Shown piece by piece: positions 1 to 8,908 of a stretch of 64,000 bases of DNA. Numbering within the stretch: position 1 is the first letter of the stretch; every line of letters starts with the position of its first letter. The position numbers and the translations under genes are program-made. The notes under the pieces were generated by a model. The model had not been told where the DNA came from. It did no database searches and saw only the letters and a list, made by a program, of their open reading frames with translations. The stretch covers positions 496,001 to 560,000 of the forward strand of contig NZ_JAIVLK010000002.1 of assembly GCF_020524585.1 (NCBI RefSeq), written 5' to 3'. Source of the DNA: Celeribacter naphthalenivorans (lineage in GTDB: Bacteria > Pseudomonadota > Alphaproteobacteria > Rhodobacterales > Rhodobacteraceae).

Positions 1-935
1 GTGTCGAGCTCCGCCAGACGCGCCATGAGGTCGATCACCGGCACGGAGGCCTCGATGGTTTCGACGTGATCGCCCTTGGCCTCTTCCATCACATCGCCCG
101 CCGTCAGAACGCCCAAGGGGTTCATATGGTTGACGAATTCTTCGACGTAATCGTCGGCGGGGTTCTCGAAGATGTCTTTGGGCGTGCCGCATTGCACGAT
201 GCGACCACCTTTCATGATCGCGATCCGGTCGCCCAGTTTGAACGCCTCATCGAGATCGTGGCTGACGAAAATGATCGTGCGTTTGAGCTTGCGTTGCAGC
301 TCCAGCAATTCGTCCTGCAAGTGGTTGCGGATCAGCGGATCAAGCGCGGAGAAGGGCTCGTCCATCAAAAGGATCGGCGCATCGGCGGCAAAGGCGCGGG
401 CGAGGCCCACACGTTGCTGCATACCGCCCGACAGCTCGGAGACCTTGTTCTCGGCCCAGTCGGTCAGGTTCACGAGGCTCAGCTGCGCATCGACCTTTTT
501 CGCGCGCACATCCGGTGGCACATGGGCCAGCTCAAGGCCAAGCCCCACGTTCTCGCGCACCGTGCGCCAGGGCAGGAGGCCGAATTGTTGGAACACCATG
601 GCGACCCGGCTTTGACGCAGGGCACGCAGGCCTTTGGCGTCGGCGTGGGTCACGCTGGCCATGCCGTTGCCGTCGCTGATCTTCACCTCGCCACGCACCA
701 CCGGGTTAAGCCCGTTGACCGCGCGCAAAAGCGTGGATTTGCCCGACCCCGAGAGGCCCATGAGGACGAGGATTTCGCCTTCCTGAACCTCGAGCGAACA
801 GTTGTGCACGCCCAAAACCTGGCCGGTTTTCTCCTGAACCTCGGAGCGTTCCTTGCCCTGATCCATGAGGGGCAGGGCGGTCTCAGGTTTGTTTCCGAAG
901 ACGATGGAAACATTGTCAAAAATCACAGCGGTCAT
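1..935 (-). CDS. choV: Choline/betaine ABC importer, ATP-binding subunit (3' end cut by window)
   Basis: This is the cytoplasmic ATPase of a choline or glycine betaine importer of the ChoV/ProV/OpuAA type. The 311 codons inside the window show Walker A GLSGSGKST (about residues 60-68), the signature LSGGMQQ (168-174), Walker B ILLMDEP (188-194) and the H-loop histidine in SHDLDE (about 226). After the ATPase core comes the short C-terminal extension usual for this family; roughly the last 35 residues lie beyond base 1. Its ATG overlaps the choW stop as ATGA (932-935), so the two are translationally coupled. The order choX-choW-choV, next to betI and the bet genes, supports choline as substrate rather than proline. 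It is not visibly broken; it is only truncated by the window. Confidence 0.93.
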   Translation of the reverse strand, partial: MTAVIFDNVSIVFGNKPETALPLMDQGKERSEVQEKTGQVLGVHNCSLEVQEGEILVLMGLSGSGKSTLLRAVNGLNPVVRGEVKISDGNGMASVTHADAKGLRALRQSRVAMVFQQFGLLPWRTVRENVGLGLELAHVPPDVRAKKVDAQLSLVNLTDWAENKVSELSGGMQQRVGLARAFAADAPILLMDEPFSALDPLIRNHLQDELLELQRKLKRTIIFVSHDLDEAFKLGDRIAIMKGGRIVQCGTPKDIFENPADDYVEEFVNHMNPLGVLTAGDVMEEAKGDHVETIEASVPVIDLMARLAELD

Positions 936-1765
936 TTGCGTTCAATCCTCAGGACACGGTCCAGCATGATGGCCAGCACGACGATGACAAAGCCACTTTC
1001 AAAGCCCAAAGCGGTGTTCACCTGATTGAGCGCGCGCACCACCGGCACGCCGAGGCCATCGGCCCCCACGAGGGCGGCGACCACGACCATGGAGAGAGAC
1101 AGCATGATGGTCTGGTTGAGGCCGGCCATGATCTGCGGCAGGGCAAAGGGCAGCTCGACCTTCCAGAGGAGTTGTCGCGAGGTGCCGCCAAAGGCCTGGA
1201 CAGCTTCCAAGAGCGCTGGCGGGGTGGAGCTGATGCCGAGATGCGTCAGACGGATCGGCGCGGGCAGCACGAAGACCACGGTGGCCAAAAGGCCCGGCAC
1301 CATGCCGATGCCAAAGAACACGATGGCGGGGATCAGATAGACGAAGGTCGGTAGCGTTTGCATCAGATCGAGGATCGGGCGCAGCACGCGGTAAAATCCG
1401 GGACGTCGCGCGGCATAAATGCCAATGGGCACGCCAATCGCCATACAGACGACACAGGAGGCGACGACGAGGGTGAGGCTTTCGGTGGCCTCTTCCCAAT
1501 AGTCTTGGTTGAGGATGAACAGAAACCCGAGGGCGACGAGCAGACAGGCTTTCCAATTGCGTTGCACCGCCCATGTGCCCGCCACAAAAACGGCGATGAC
1601 CACCAGCGGCGGCGGGGTTTGCAGCACCCAAAGGACGGCCTCGATCATCCATTCGAGCGCAGCAGACAGCGCGTCGAAGAACCAGCCTCCGTGGTGTTGC
1701 ATCCAGTCGAAATAGTCGGATGCGACCTCTCCGACCGGGATTTTATACTCTGTGATCCAGCTCAT
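932..1765 (-). CDS. choW: Choline/betaine ABC importer, permease subunit
   Basis: Inner-membrane permease (277 aa) of the choline ABC importer. It has an N-terminal amphipathic region, several hydrophobic segments (first about residues 52-85) and the binding-protein-dependent transport fold with a cytoplasmic EAA-like loop around 'EAVQAFGGTSRQLLWKVELP' (about 190-210), which contacts the ATPase. Length matches ChoW proteins of rhizobia and roseobacters (about 280 aa). Its stop overlaps the choV start by four bases, and choX lies 81 bases upstream behind a hairpin that may lower permease expression relative to the binding protein. The permease family assignment is secure; the exact substrate is inferred from the adjacent bet genes. 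Confidence 0.93.
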   Translation of the reverse strand: MSWITEYKIPVGEVASDYFDWMQHHGGWFFDALSAALEWMIEAVLWVLQTPPPLVVIAVFVAGTWAVQRNWKACLLVALGFLFILNQDYWEEATESLTLVVASCVVCMAIGVPIGIYAARRPGFYRVLRPILDLMQTLPTFVYLIPAIVFFGIGMVPGLLATVVFVLPAPIRLTHLGISSTPPALLEAVQAFGGTSRQLLWKVELPFALPQIMAGLNQTIMLSLSMVVVAALVGADGLGVPVVRALNQVNTALGFESGFVIVVLAIMLDRVLRIERK

Positions 1766-1803
1766 TGCGTTTCCGATCTTCAGGGGTGTTAGCGGTAGGT
1801 CTC

Positions 1804-1838
1804 AAAACGAAAGGCCCGAGGGTGTGCGCCCCCGGGCC
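1804..1838 (-). terminator. Intercistronic hairpin between choX and choW
   Basis: Arms 1813-1822 and 1829-1838 form a 10-bp GC-rich stem with one mismatch and a 6-base loop. Read on the minus strand the stem is followed by TTTCGTTTT. It sits just after the choX stop, so it may partly terminate transcription or protect the choX mRNA, giving excess binding protein over permease and ATPase. Confidence 0.6.
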
Positions 1839-1846
1839 ATGTTTGA

Positions 1847-2776
1847 TCAGAGACCGAAAGCCGCTTTCACAGCCGGAAGACCCGGCTCGCCCGCCGTGGT
1901 GGTCACACCTTCGAGCCAGGGGTCGAGGATCTCGGGATGGGCCGTCACATAGGCTTTCACCGCATCATCGGCGGATTCGCCATCGTTGAGGATCGCGCCC
2001 ATGATTTCGCTTTCCATCTCGACGGTGAAGTCGAGGTTGGTCAGGAGCGTGCCGACGTTCGGGCATTCCTCAGAGAACCCTGCGCGGGTCAGCGTGTTCA
2101 CGACGCCCACGCCGCCAAAGAACTCTTCGCCGCCGGTGAGGTATTTCAGATCGAAGTTGACGTTCATCGGATGCGGCGCCCAGCCGAGGAAGACCACGTC
2201 TTCGCCCTTGTCATAAGCACGGCGCACCTGGCTCAGCATGCCTTGCTCGGAGCTTTCCTTGACGTCGAACTCACCCAGACCGTGGGTGTTCGCCTCGGTC
2301 AGGCCGATCAGGTAGTCGTTGCCTTCATTGCCCGGCTCGATGCCGTAAATGGTTTCGTCCAGCTCATCGGCGAATTTGGCGATGTCGGCGAAATCATGCA
2401 GGCCTTTCTCATAGGTATAGGCGGGCACGGCGAGGGTGTAGACGGTGCCTTGCAGGTTCTCGTGCACGGCGACGATGCTGCCGTCGTCGAGGTAGGGCTG
2501 CACGGCGCCAGCCTGTGCGGGCATCCAGTTGCCGAGGAAAATATCGGTGTCGCCGCCAGAGAGCGAGGCAAAGGTCACCGGCACGGAAAGCACGGAGATG
2601 TCCACGTCATAGCCCAGCGGTTCGAGGATCTGTTTGGCGATGGAGGTGGTGGTGGTGATGTCGGTCCAGCCCACATCGGAAAAGGATACGGCGTCGCAGG
2701 GTGTTTCGGCAGTGGCCGCAAGTGCGCTGAATTGGGTGGCTGCAAGAATGGTCGCGAGAGCGGTTGTTCTGAGCAT
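1847..2776 (-). CDS. choX: Choline ABC importer, periplasmic substrate-binding protein
   Basis: Periplasmic solute-binding protein (309 aa) that captures choline and delivers it to ChoW. Translation from 2776 gives a classic signal peptide: MLRTT start, a hydrophobic stretch and an Ala-rich cleavage region near residue 23. The frame is open much further upstream to 3202, but that part overlaps betI and has no signal peptide, so the start at 2776 is preferred. The OpuAC-like fold shows the Trp residues expected for a cation-binding aromatic box: 'VGWTDI', 'GNWMPA' and 'GWAPHPMN'. It starts 21 bases from the BetI palindrome at 2797-2820, so choline-dependent derepression is likely. Confidence 0.93.
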   Translation of the reverse strand: MLRTTALATILAATQFSALAATAETPCDAVSFSDVGWTDITTTTSIAKQILEPLGYDVDISVLSVPVTFASLSGGDTDIFLGNWMPAQAGAVQPYLDDGSIVAVHENLQGTVYTLAVPAYTYEKGLHDFADIAKFADELDETIYGIEPGNEGNDYLIGLTEANTHGLGEFDVKESSEQGMLSQVRRAYDKGEDVVFLGWAPHPMNVNFDLKYLTGGEEFFGGVGVVNTLTRAGFSEECPNVGTLLTNLDFTVEMESEIMGAILNDGESADDAVKAYVTAHPEILDPWLEGVTTTAGEPGLPAVKAAFGL

Positions 2777-2796
2777 CTGAGGTGGTCCCTGTTTTA

Positions 2797-2820
2797 TTTT
2801 GATTGATGAGTTAATCAAAA
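2797..2820. promoter_or_regulatory. Probable BetI operator
   Basis: Perfect inverted repeat in the choX-betI divergent region: TTTTGATT (2797-2804), 8-base spacer, AATCAAAA (2813-2820). The inner TTGATT...AATCAA agrees with BetI operators described in other proteobacteria. On the minus strand TTGATT, a 16-base spacer and TAAAAC could form the choX promoter, so the repressor would cover it. Position and symmetry are seen directly; BetI binding is inferred. Confidence 0.75.
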
Positions 2821-2857
2821 CGTGTTGAGTCTGGTTTGACAACAGAAAGAGAGAGCG

Positions 2858-3445
2858 ATGCCCAAAGTAGGAATGGAACCGATCCGCACGACGGCCCTGA
2901 TCGAAGCGGTGATCGCGGAGATCGGACAGACCGGCTCCATGGAGGTGACCGTCAGCCAGATTGCGAAAAGGGCGGGCATGTCGAGCGCCTTGGCGCATCA
3001 CTATTTCGGTAGCAAAACCAATATGTTCATTGCCGCAATGCGTCACATTCTGACGAAATACGGCGAAGAGATTCGGCAAGATCTCAAGGGCAAAACCGAT
3101 CCGAGAGCGCGCATCGAGACGATCATTCGCAGCAGTTTTTCCGACATGAATATGCAGCCGGATACGGTTGGCGCATGGCTTAATTTTTACGTTTATGCCC
3201 AAAGATCAGGCGAGGTTTCGCGCCTTCTCAGGGTCTATCACCGGCGGTTGCGGTCGAATCTTCTGGCTGAATTGCGGCAGGTGATTCCCGCTCAGGCCCC
3301 GATGGTGGCCGAAGGCATCGCGGCGCTGATCGACGGCGCCTACATCCGTTTCGTGCTTTGCGACGAACGCGACCGACCGGAGCACCCGGAAGCCATCGTG
3401 CTCGACTATCTCAACCTGCACCTTCCGAAAGAGCAGGGCATCTGA
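2858..3445 (+). CDS. betI: TetR-family choline-responsive repressor BetI
   Basis: TetR-type repressor of 195 aa, the usual BetI length. The N-terminal helix-turn-helix reads 'VSQIAKRAGMSSALAHHYFG' (about residues 33-52), followed by 'SKTNMF', a pattern typical of BetI. The C-terminal ligand domain carries 'GAWLNFYVYAQ' and 'ALIDGAYIRF'. An AGAGAGAG purine tract precedes the ATG. It heads the rightward betI-betC-betB-betA operon and faces choXWV, with the probable operator 38-61 bases upstream of its own start, so autoregulation with release by choline is expected. Confidence 0.95.
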   Translation: MPKVGMEPIRTTALIEAVIAEIGQTGSMEVTVSQIAKRAGMSSALAHHYFGSKTNMFIAAMRHILTKYGEEIRQDLKGKTDPRARIETIIRSSFSDMNMQPDTVGAWLNFYVYAQRSGEVSRLLRVYHRRLRSNLLAELRQVIPAQAPMVAEGIAALIDGAYIRFVLCDERDRPEHPEAIVLDYLNLHLPKEQGI

Positions 3446-3468
3446 CACATGTCTGACGGGAGCCTCAC

Positions 3469-4983
3469 ATGACTGCACAAACCCCCAATATCCTCATCCT
3501 CATGGTCGACCAGTTGAACGGCACGTTGTTTCCCGACGGGCCGGCCGAGTGGCTCCATGCCCCCAATCTCAAGCGCCTGGCCGCGCGCTCGACGCGGTTC
3601 GCCAACAGCTACACCGGCTCGCCTCTGTGCGCGCCGGGGCGGGCGAGTTTCATGTCCGGTCAGTTGCCCTCGCGCACGCGCGTCTATGACAATGCCGCCG
3701 AATTTGCCTCCGACATCCCGACCTACGCGCATCACCTGCGCCGCGCGGGCTATCAGACCTGCCTGTCGGGCAAGATGCATTTCGTCGGCCCCGATCAGCT
3801 CCATGGGTTCGAGGAACGCCTGACCACCGACATCTATCCCGCCGATTTCGGCTGGACCCCGGACTACCGCAAACCCGGCGAGCGCATCGACTGGTGGTAT
3901 CACAACATGGGCTCGGTGACCGGCGCAGGCGTGGCCGAGATTTCCAACCAGATGGAATATGACGACGAGGTCGCCTATCACGCCACGCGCAAAATTCAGG
4001 ACCTGTCGCGCGGTAAGGATGACCGCCCGTGGTGCCTGACGGTGAGCTTCACCCATCCGCATGACCCCTATGTGACGCGTCAAAAATATTGGGACCTTTA
4101 CGAGGATTGCGAGCATCTGTTGCCCGAAGTTCCGGCGATGGGTTATGAGGACCACGATCCGCATTCGAAACGCATTTTCGACGCCAACGACTGGCGCAAT
4201 TTCGACATCACGGACGAGGACATCCGCAAATCGCGTCGGGCGTATTTTGCCAATATCTCCTATCTCGATGACAAGATCGGTGGCATCCTCGACACGCTGG
4301 AGGCGACGCGGCAAGAGGCGGTGATCCTCTTTGTCTCCGACCATGGCGATATGCTGGGCGAGCGGGGGCTGTGGTTCAAAATGAACTTCTACGAGGGCTC
4401 CGCGCGGGTGCCTTTGATGATCGCCTCTCCCGATCTTGCGCCGGGTCTGATCGAGACGCCGGTGTCGACCATCGACGTCACGCCGACGCTCTGCGACATT
4501 GCGGGCGTGTCGATGGCGGATGTCATGCCTTGGACCGATGGCGAAAGCCTCATTCCGCTGGCCAAAGGCGAGGCCCGCACCGCCCTCGTCGCCATGGAAT
4601 ATGCCGCCGAGGCCTCTTACGCGCCGCTCGTCGCTTTGCGGGACGGGGATTACAAATTCACCCGCTGTGCTTTGGACCCCGAGCAGCTTTTCGATCTGGC
4701 AAATGACCCGCACGAACTGACCAATCTCGCAGACGACCCGGCCCATGCCGACACGCTCGCACGATTGCAAGCCATGGCGGATGCGCGCTGGGACTTGGAC
4801 CTGTTCGATGCGCAGGTCCGCGAAAGCCAGGCCCGGCGCTGGATCGTCTATGAGGCGCTGCGCAACGGCGATTATTTCCCCTGGGATTACCAGCCGCTGC
4901 AAAAAGCCTCCGAGCGCTACATGCGCAACCACATGGATTTGAATGTCGTCGAAGACATCGCGCGTTTCCCGCGTGGCGAATGA
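3469..4983 (+). CDS. betC: Choline-sulfatase
   Basis: Hydrolyses choline-O-sulfate to choline and sulfate, feeding the BetA/BetB pathway. The 504-aa protein has the sulfatase signature C-x-P-x-R as CAPGR with Cys54, which must be oxidised to formylglycine. Metal and substrate motifs follow: 'MVDQLN' (about 12-17), 'SGKMHFVGP', 'SHPHD'-like 'FTHPHDPY' and 'VSDHGDMLGERGLW'. The C-terminal part ends in the choline-sulfatase tail rich in Arg and acidic residues ('RWIVYEALRNGDYFPWDYQP'). It lies 23 bases after betI and 23 before betB, so it is in the operon. No signal peptide is seen, in line with a cytoplasmic enzyme. Confidence 0.95.
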   Translation: MTAQTPNILILMVDQLNGTLFPDGPAEWLHAPNLKRLAARSTRFANSYTGSPLCAPGRASFMSGQLPSRTRVYDNAAEFASDIPTYAHHLRRAGYQTCLSGKMHFVGPDQLHGFEERLTTDIYPADFGWTPDYRKPGERIDWWYHNMGSVTGAGVAEISNQMEYDDEVAYHATRKIQDLSRGKDDRPWCLTVSFTHPHDPYVTRQKYWDLYEDCEHLLPEVPAMGYEDHDPHSKRIFDANDWRNFDITDEDIRKSRRAYFANISYLDDKIGGILDTLEATRQEAVILFVSDHGDMLGERGLWFKMNFYEGSARVPLMIASPDLAPGLIETPVSTIDVTPTLCDIAGVSMADVMPWTDGESLIPLAKGEARTALVAMEYAAEASYAPLVALRDGDYKFTRCALDPEQLFDLANDPHELTNLADDPAHADTLARLQAMADARWDLDLFDAQVRESQARRWIVYEALRNGDYFPWDYQPLQKASERYMRNHMDLNVVEDIARFPRGE

Positions 4984-5006
4984 CTTTGACCCGAAGGACT
5001 TAAGTG

Positions 5007-6470
5007 ATGACAACCTCCCCCCTCCAGCAACCCAAAGCGAGCCATTTCATCCATGGCCGCTATGTCGAAGACAGTGACGGCGCGGCGCTCAATTCCACCT
5101 ATCCGGCCACGGGCGAGGTGATTGCCGAGCTTTATTCCGCGACGCCCGCCATCGTGGATCAGGCCCTCGCCGCAGCAGACGCCGCGCGTGCCGGGTGGGC
5201 CGCGATGACCGGCTCCGAACGCGGCCGCATCCTGCGCCGCGCCGCCGAGATCATTCGTGCGCGCAATCATGAGCTGTCTGTCATGGAGACCTATGATACC
5301 GGCAAACCTTTGCAGGAGACCCTGGTGGCCGACGCCGCCTCCGGCGCCGATTGCCTTGAGTATTTCGGCTCGATCGCGGCGGGTCTGACGGGCGAACACA
5401 TCCAATTGGGCGCGGATTTCGCCTATACGATCCGCGAACCTTTGGGCGTTTGCGTGGGGCTGGGCGCGTGGAACTACCCGACGCAGATCGCCTGTTGGAA
5501 AGCCGCGCCGGCGCTCGCCTGCGGCAATACGATGGTGTTCAAACCCTCGGAGGTCACGCCTCTGGGCGCGTTGAAACTGGCGGAAATCCTCTCTGAGGCC
5601 GGTTTGCCGGACGGCGTGTTCAACGTGGTGCAGGGCTATGGCGACGTGGGCGCTGCGCTGGTCGAGGACAACCGCGTGGCGAAAGTCTCGCTCACCGGCT
5701 CCGTGCCAACAGGGCGCAAGGTCTACGCGGCGGCGGCGGCAGGCATGAAGCATGTCACCATGGAATTGGGCGGCAAATCGCCCCTGATTATTTTCGACGA
5801 CGCCAGCATCGAGGACGCGATTTCGGCCGCGATCAACGGCAATTTCTACTCCTCCGGCCAGATCTGTTCCAACGGCACGCGGGTTTTCGTGCAAAAGGGC
5901 ATCCTGCCGCATTTCCTCGCCCGTCTGAAAACCCGCACCGAGCGTGCGGTGATCGGCGATCCGATGGATGAGGAGACGAATTTCGGGCCTATGGTGTCGC
6001 AAACCCAACTCGACATCACGCTGCGCTATATCGAGAAGGGGATTGAGGAGGGCGCGACCCTGATCACAGGCGGCAAGGCACATGAGATGGGCGGATTGTA
6101 CATCGAACCCACGGTGTTCTCCGACGTCACCGACGACATGGCCATCGCCCGCGAAGAGATTTTCGGCCCGGTGATGTCCGTTCTGCCGTTCGACACTGAA
6201 GAAGAGGTCATGGCGCGCGCCAATGACACCGAATTCGGGCTGGCGGCGGGCGTGTTCACCTCCGACCTGACCCGCGCGCATCGGGTGGTGAAAGGCTTTG
6301 AGGCGGGGACCTGCTGGATCAACACCTATAACCTGACGCCCATCGAGATGCCCTTTGGTGGCGTCAAAGCCTCCGGCGTCGGGCGCGAAAATGCCCATGC
6401 CGCCATCGAGCATTATTCCGAAGTTAAATCCGTCTATGTCGGCCTCTCTCCGGTCGAATCCGCCTTCTGA
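5007..6470 (+). CDS. betB: Betaine-aldehyde dehydrogenase
   Basis: NAD(P)-dependent oxidation of betaine aldehyde to glycine betaine, the second step of choline oxidation. The 487-aa protein has the aldehyde dehydrogenase fold: NAD-binding 'GSVPTGRK' (231-238), general base Glu253 in 'MELGGKSP', catalytic Cys287 in 'GQICSNGTR' and 'EEIFGPV' near 385. A GTG at 5004 lies directly before the ATG at 5007; AAGGA at 4994-4998 is 8 bases from the ATG but only 5 from the GTG, so the ATG is chosen. It sits between betC and betA, 12 bases from betA. Confidence 0.96.
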   Translation: MTTSPLQQPKASHFIHGRYVEDSDGAALNSTYPATGEVIAELYSATPAIVDQALAAADAARAGWAAMTGSERGRILRRAAEIIRARNHELSVMETYDTGKPLQETLVADAASGADCLEYFGSIAAGLTGEHIQLGADFAYTIREPLGVCVGLGAWNYPTQIACWKAAPALACGNTMVFKPSEVTPLGALKLAEILSEAGLPDGVFNVVQGYGDVGAALVEDNRVAKVSLTGSVPTGRKVYAAAAAGMKHVTMELGGKSPLIIFDDASIEDAISAAINGNFYSSGQICSNGTRVFVQKGILPHFLARLKTRTERAVIGDPMDEETNFGPMVSQTQLDITLRYIEKGIEEGATLITGGKAHEMGGLYIEPTVFSDVTDDMAIAREEIFGPVMSVLPFDTEEEVMARANDTEFGLAAGVFTSDLTRAHRVVKGFEAGTCWINTYNLTPIEMPFGGVKASGVGRENAHAAIEHYSEVKSVYVGLSPVESAF

Positions 6471-6482
6471 GAGGACCACGTT

Positions 6483-8132
6483 ATGGAAGCAGATTTTGTC
6501 ATCATTGGCGCGGGCAGCGCAGGCTCGGCCATGACCTATCGTCTGGCGGAAAGCGGCGCCTCGGTTCTGGTCATCGAACATGGCGGCACGGATGCGGGGC
6601 CCCTCATTCAGATGCCCGCCGCGCTGTCCTATCCGATGAACATGAAGCGCTACGATTGGGGCTATCAATCCGAGCCTGAGCCGCATTTGGGCGGGCGTCG
6701 CCTCGCTACGCCGCGCGGCAAGGTGATCGGCGGCTCGTCCTCGATCAACGGCATGGTTTACGTGCGCGGCCATGCGCGCGATTTCGACACCTGGGCGGAG
6801 ATGGGCGCGGAGGGCTGGGCCTATAAAGATGTGCTGCCCTATTACAAACGCATGGAGACCTGGCATGACGGCGGTCATGGCGGCGATCCGAGCTGGCGTG
6901 GCACCGATGGGCCTTTGCATGTGACGCGTGGTCCTCGCGACAACCCGCTGTTTCAGGCCTTTGTCGATGCGGGCGCGCAGGCGGGCTATGAGGTCACCGG
7001 CGATTACAACGGCGAGAAACAAGAGGGCTTTGGCCCGATGGAGCAAACGGTCTGGAAAGGCCGTCGCTGGTCCGCCGCCAATGCCTATCTGAAACCAGCG
7101 TTGAAACGCGAAAATTGCGATCTGGTGCAGGGGCTTGTGGAGCGGATCGAGATCGAAGAGGGTCGCGCCACCGGCGTGCGTCTGGTCGATGGTCGGGTGA
7201 TCAAGGCCCGGCGCGAGGTGGTCCTGTCGGCGGGTTCGATCAATTCGCCGAAAATCCTTTTGCAGTCGGGGGTTGGCCCCGCCGATGAGCTGGCCGCATT
7301 GGGCATCGAGGTCAAAGCCGACCGCCGTGGCGTGGGCAAGAACCTTCAGGATCACCTAGAGCTTTACCTGCAAATGGCGGCCTCGAAACCGATCACGCTC
7401 TACAAACACTGGAACCTGTTGTCCAAAGCGCTGATCGGCGCGCAATGGCTGTTTACGAAACAGGGGTTGGGCGCGTCGAACCAATTCGAAAGTGCGGCCT
7501 TCATCCGCTCGAAAGCCGGTGTGGAATACCCTGATATTCAATATCATTTTCTGCCCATCGCCGTGCGTTACGACGGTCAGGCAGCGGCCGAAGGTCACGG
7601 GTTTCAGGCCCATGTCGGCCCGATGCGCTCGCCCTCGCGCGGCGAGGTCACGCTCCGCTCGAAAGACCCGCGTGAGGCGCCGAAAATCCTGTTTAACTAC
7701 ATGTCGCAGGAGAAGGATTGGGAGGATTTCCGGACCTGCATCCGCCTGACGCGTGAAATTTTCGGCCAAGACGCCTTCAAACCCTACGTCAAACACGAAA
7801 TCCAACCGGGCGCTGCGATCCAAAGCGACGACGAGCTGAACGGCTTCATCAAGGAACACGTTGAAAGCGCCTATCACCCCTGTGGCACCTGTCGCATGGG
7901 GCGTGCGGACGATCCGATGGCGGTCGTGGACCCGGAAAACCGGGTGATTGGGGTCGAAGGGCTGCGCCTTGCCGACAGTTCGATCTTTCCGCAGATCACC
8001 AACGGCAACCTCAACGCGCCCTCGATCATGTCGGGCGAAAAGGCGTCGGATCACATTCTGGGCAAAACGCCTCTGCCGGCCTCGAACGCCGAGCCTTGGA
8101 TCAATCCGCGATGGGAGAGGGCACAGCGATAG
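6483..8132 (+). CDS. betA: Choline dehydrogenase (GMC oxidoreductase)
   Basis: FAD-dependent oxidation of choline to betaine aldehyde, coupled to the respiratory chain at the membrane. The 549-aa protein begins with the FAD-binding GAGSAG (residues 9-14) after a beta strand. GMC signature 1 is around '[20 protein letters not shown]' and signature 2 around '[17 protein letters not shown]'. The C-terminal catalytic pair is in '[12 protein letters not shown]' (His) and '[10 protein letters not shown]' (Asn). Length matches BetA. It is the last gene of the bet operon; a long hairpin follows at 8194-8229. Confidence 0.95.
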   Translation: MEADFVIIGAGSAGSAMTYRLAESGASVLVIEHGGTDAGPLIQMPAALSYPMNMKRYDWGYQSEPEPHLGGRRLATPRGKVIGGSSSINGMVYVRGHARDFDTWAEMGAEGWAYKDVLPYYKRMETWHDGGHGGDPSWRGTDGPLHVTRGPRDNPLFQAFVDAGAQAGYEVTGDYNGEKQEGFGPMEQTVWKGRRWSAANAYLKPALKRENCDLVQGLVERIEIEEGRATGVRLVDGRVIKARREVVLSAGSINSPKILLQSGVGPADELAALGIEVKADRRGVGKNLQDHLELYLQMAASKPITLYKHWNLLSKALIGAQWLFTKQGLGASNQFESAAFIRSKAGVEYPDIQYHFLPIAVRYDGQAAAEGHGFQAHVGPMRSPSRGEVTLRSKDPREAPKILFNYMSQEKDWEDFRTCIRLTREIFGQDAFKPYVKHEIQPGAAIQSDDELNGFIKEHVESAYHPCGTCRMGRADDPMAVVDPENRVIGVEGLRLADSSIFPQITNGNLNAPSIMSGEKASDHILGKTPLPASNAEPWINPRWERAQR

Positions 8133-8193
8133 GTCTAGACCTCTTTGCGCGGGCCTCAGTCGCGGTTGACACTCCTCCTCTATGCTGGTTGAG

Positions 8194-8229
8194 CCAGTTC
8201 CAACGCCTTTCGGGCGGCGTTAGGACTGG
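8194..8229. promoter_or_regulatory. Long imperfect hairpin after betA
   Basis: Arms 8194-8207 and 8216-8229 can pair over 14 positions (12 Watson-Crick, one G-T, one mismatch) around an 8-base loop. There is no T-run after it, and a second short GC hairpin follows, so it is not a standard intrinsic terminator. It lies between betA and the flavin reductase gene and could stabilise the bet mRNA end or be part of the next leader. Confidence 0.5.
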
Positions 8230-8274
8230 CCGCCCCCGGCGGGACGGCATATATGGGGGCAAAAGGAGTTGGGC

Positions 8275-8811
8275 ATGGCGGACGCGAAGAGTTCAAAACC
8301 AGATCAGGAAACGACCTCGGCGACTCTCCCGCATGTCTCGCGCGAGGCCTTTCGCGATGGCATGGCGCATCTGGCCGGGGCGGTGAACATCGTGACCACC
8401 GACGGGCCTGCGGGCCGGGCGGGGTTCACCGCGACGGCAGTTTGTTCCGTGACCGACATGCCGCCGACGCTTTTGGTCTGTGTGAACCTGTCCAGCTCGG
8501 TCGCTCCGGCTTTTCTGGAAAACACCGCGCTCTGCGTGAACACCGTGGGGCCCGATCTGGCCGAACTGGCGATGGCCTTTGGCGGCAAACTTCCGGTGGA
8601 CGAACGCTTTGTCGACGAGGACTGGAGTGCGGATGTCACGGGCGCGCCCTGCCTCAAAGGGGCGGCTGTGTCCTTCGACTGCCATGTGACGGCGCGTCAG
8701 GAGATCGGCACCCATGCGGTGCTGTTCTGCGAGGTGCTGAGCGTGAAACGCGCCGACAGCCCGAGTGCCTCCGTCTATTACGCCCGCAAATTCCACGCGC
8801 TGGAAAGCTGA
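8275..8811 (+). CDS. Flavin reductase family protein (RutF/HpaC-like)
   Basis: FMN/NAD(P)H-type flavin reductase domain, 178 aa. The N-terminal half has the conserved motifs 'REAFRDGMAHLAGAVNIVTT' and 'GFTATAVCSVTDMPPTLLVCVN', which form the FMN-binding split barrel; 'NTALCVNTV' follows. Such proteins supply reduced flavin to a partner monooxygenase. No monooxygenase gene lies beside it, so its partner is unknown. The similarity is closest in style to RutF, but no rut genes are present, so no symbol is given. A TTG at 8269 is in frame, but AAAAGGAG at 8261-8268 is ideally spaced only for the ATG at 8275. Confidence 0.85.
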   Translation: MADAKSSKPDQETTSATLPHVSREAFRDGMAHLAGAVNIVTTDGPAGRAGFTATAVCSVTDMPPTLLVCVNLSSSVAPAFLENTALCVNTVGPDLAELAMAFGGKLPVDERFVDEDWSADVTGAPCLKGAAVSFDCHVTARQEIGTHAVLFCEVLSVKRADSPSASVYYARKFHALES

Positions 8812-8908
8812 GCGCGTCTCAGCTGCCTGACCGCAAAGAGGCTTGGCATCTGAGGGGGGCAATGTTATCCGACGCGCTGCTGCCCGAGATCTGTCTGAAA
8901 GCCCTGAA

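Noticed and set aside
4917-7355. 812-residue open frame on the minus strand opposite betB and betA
   Set aside because: Antisense shadow of two well-supported bet genes; His/Arg/Ala-rich without motif.
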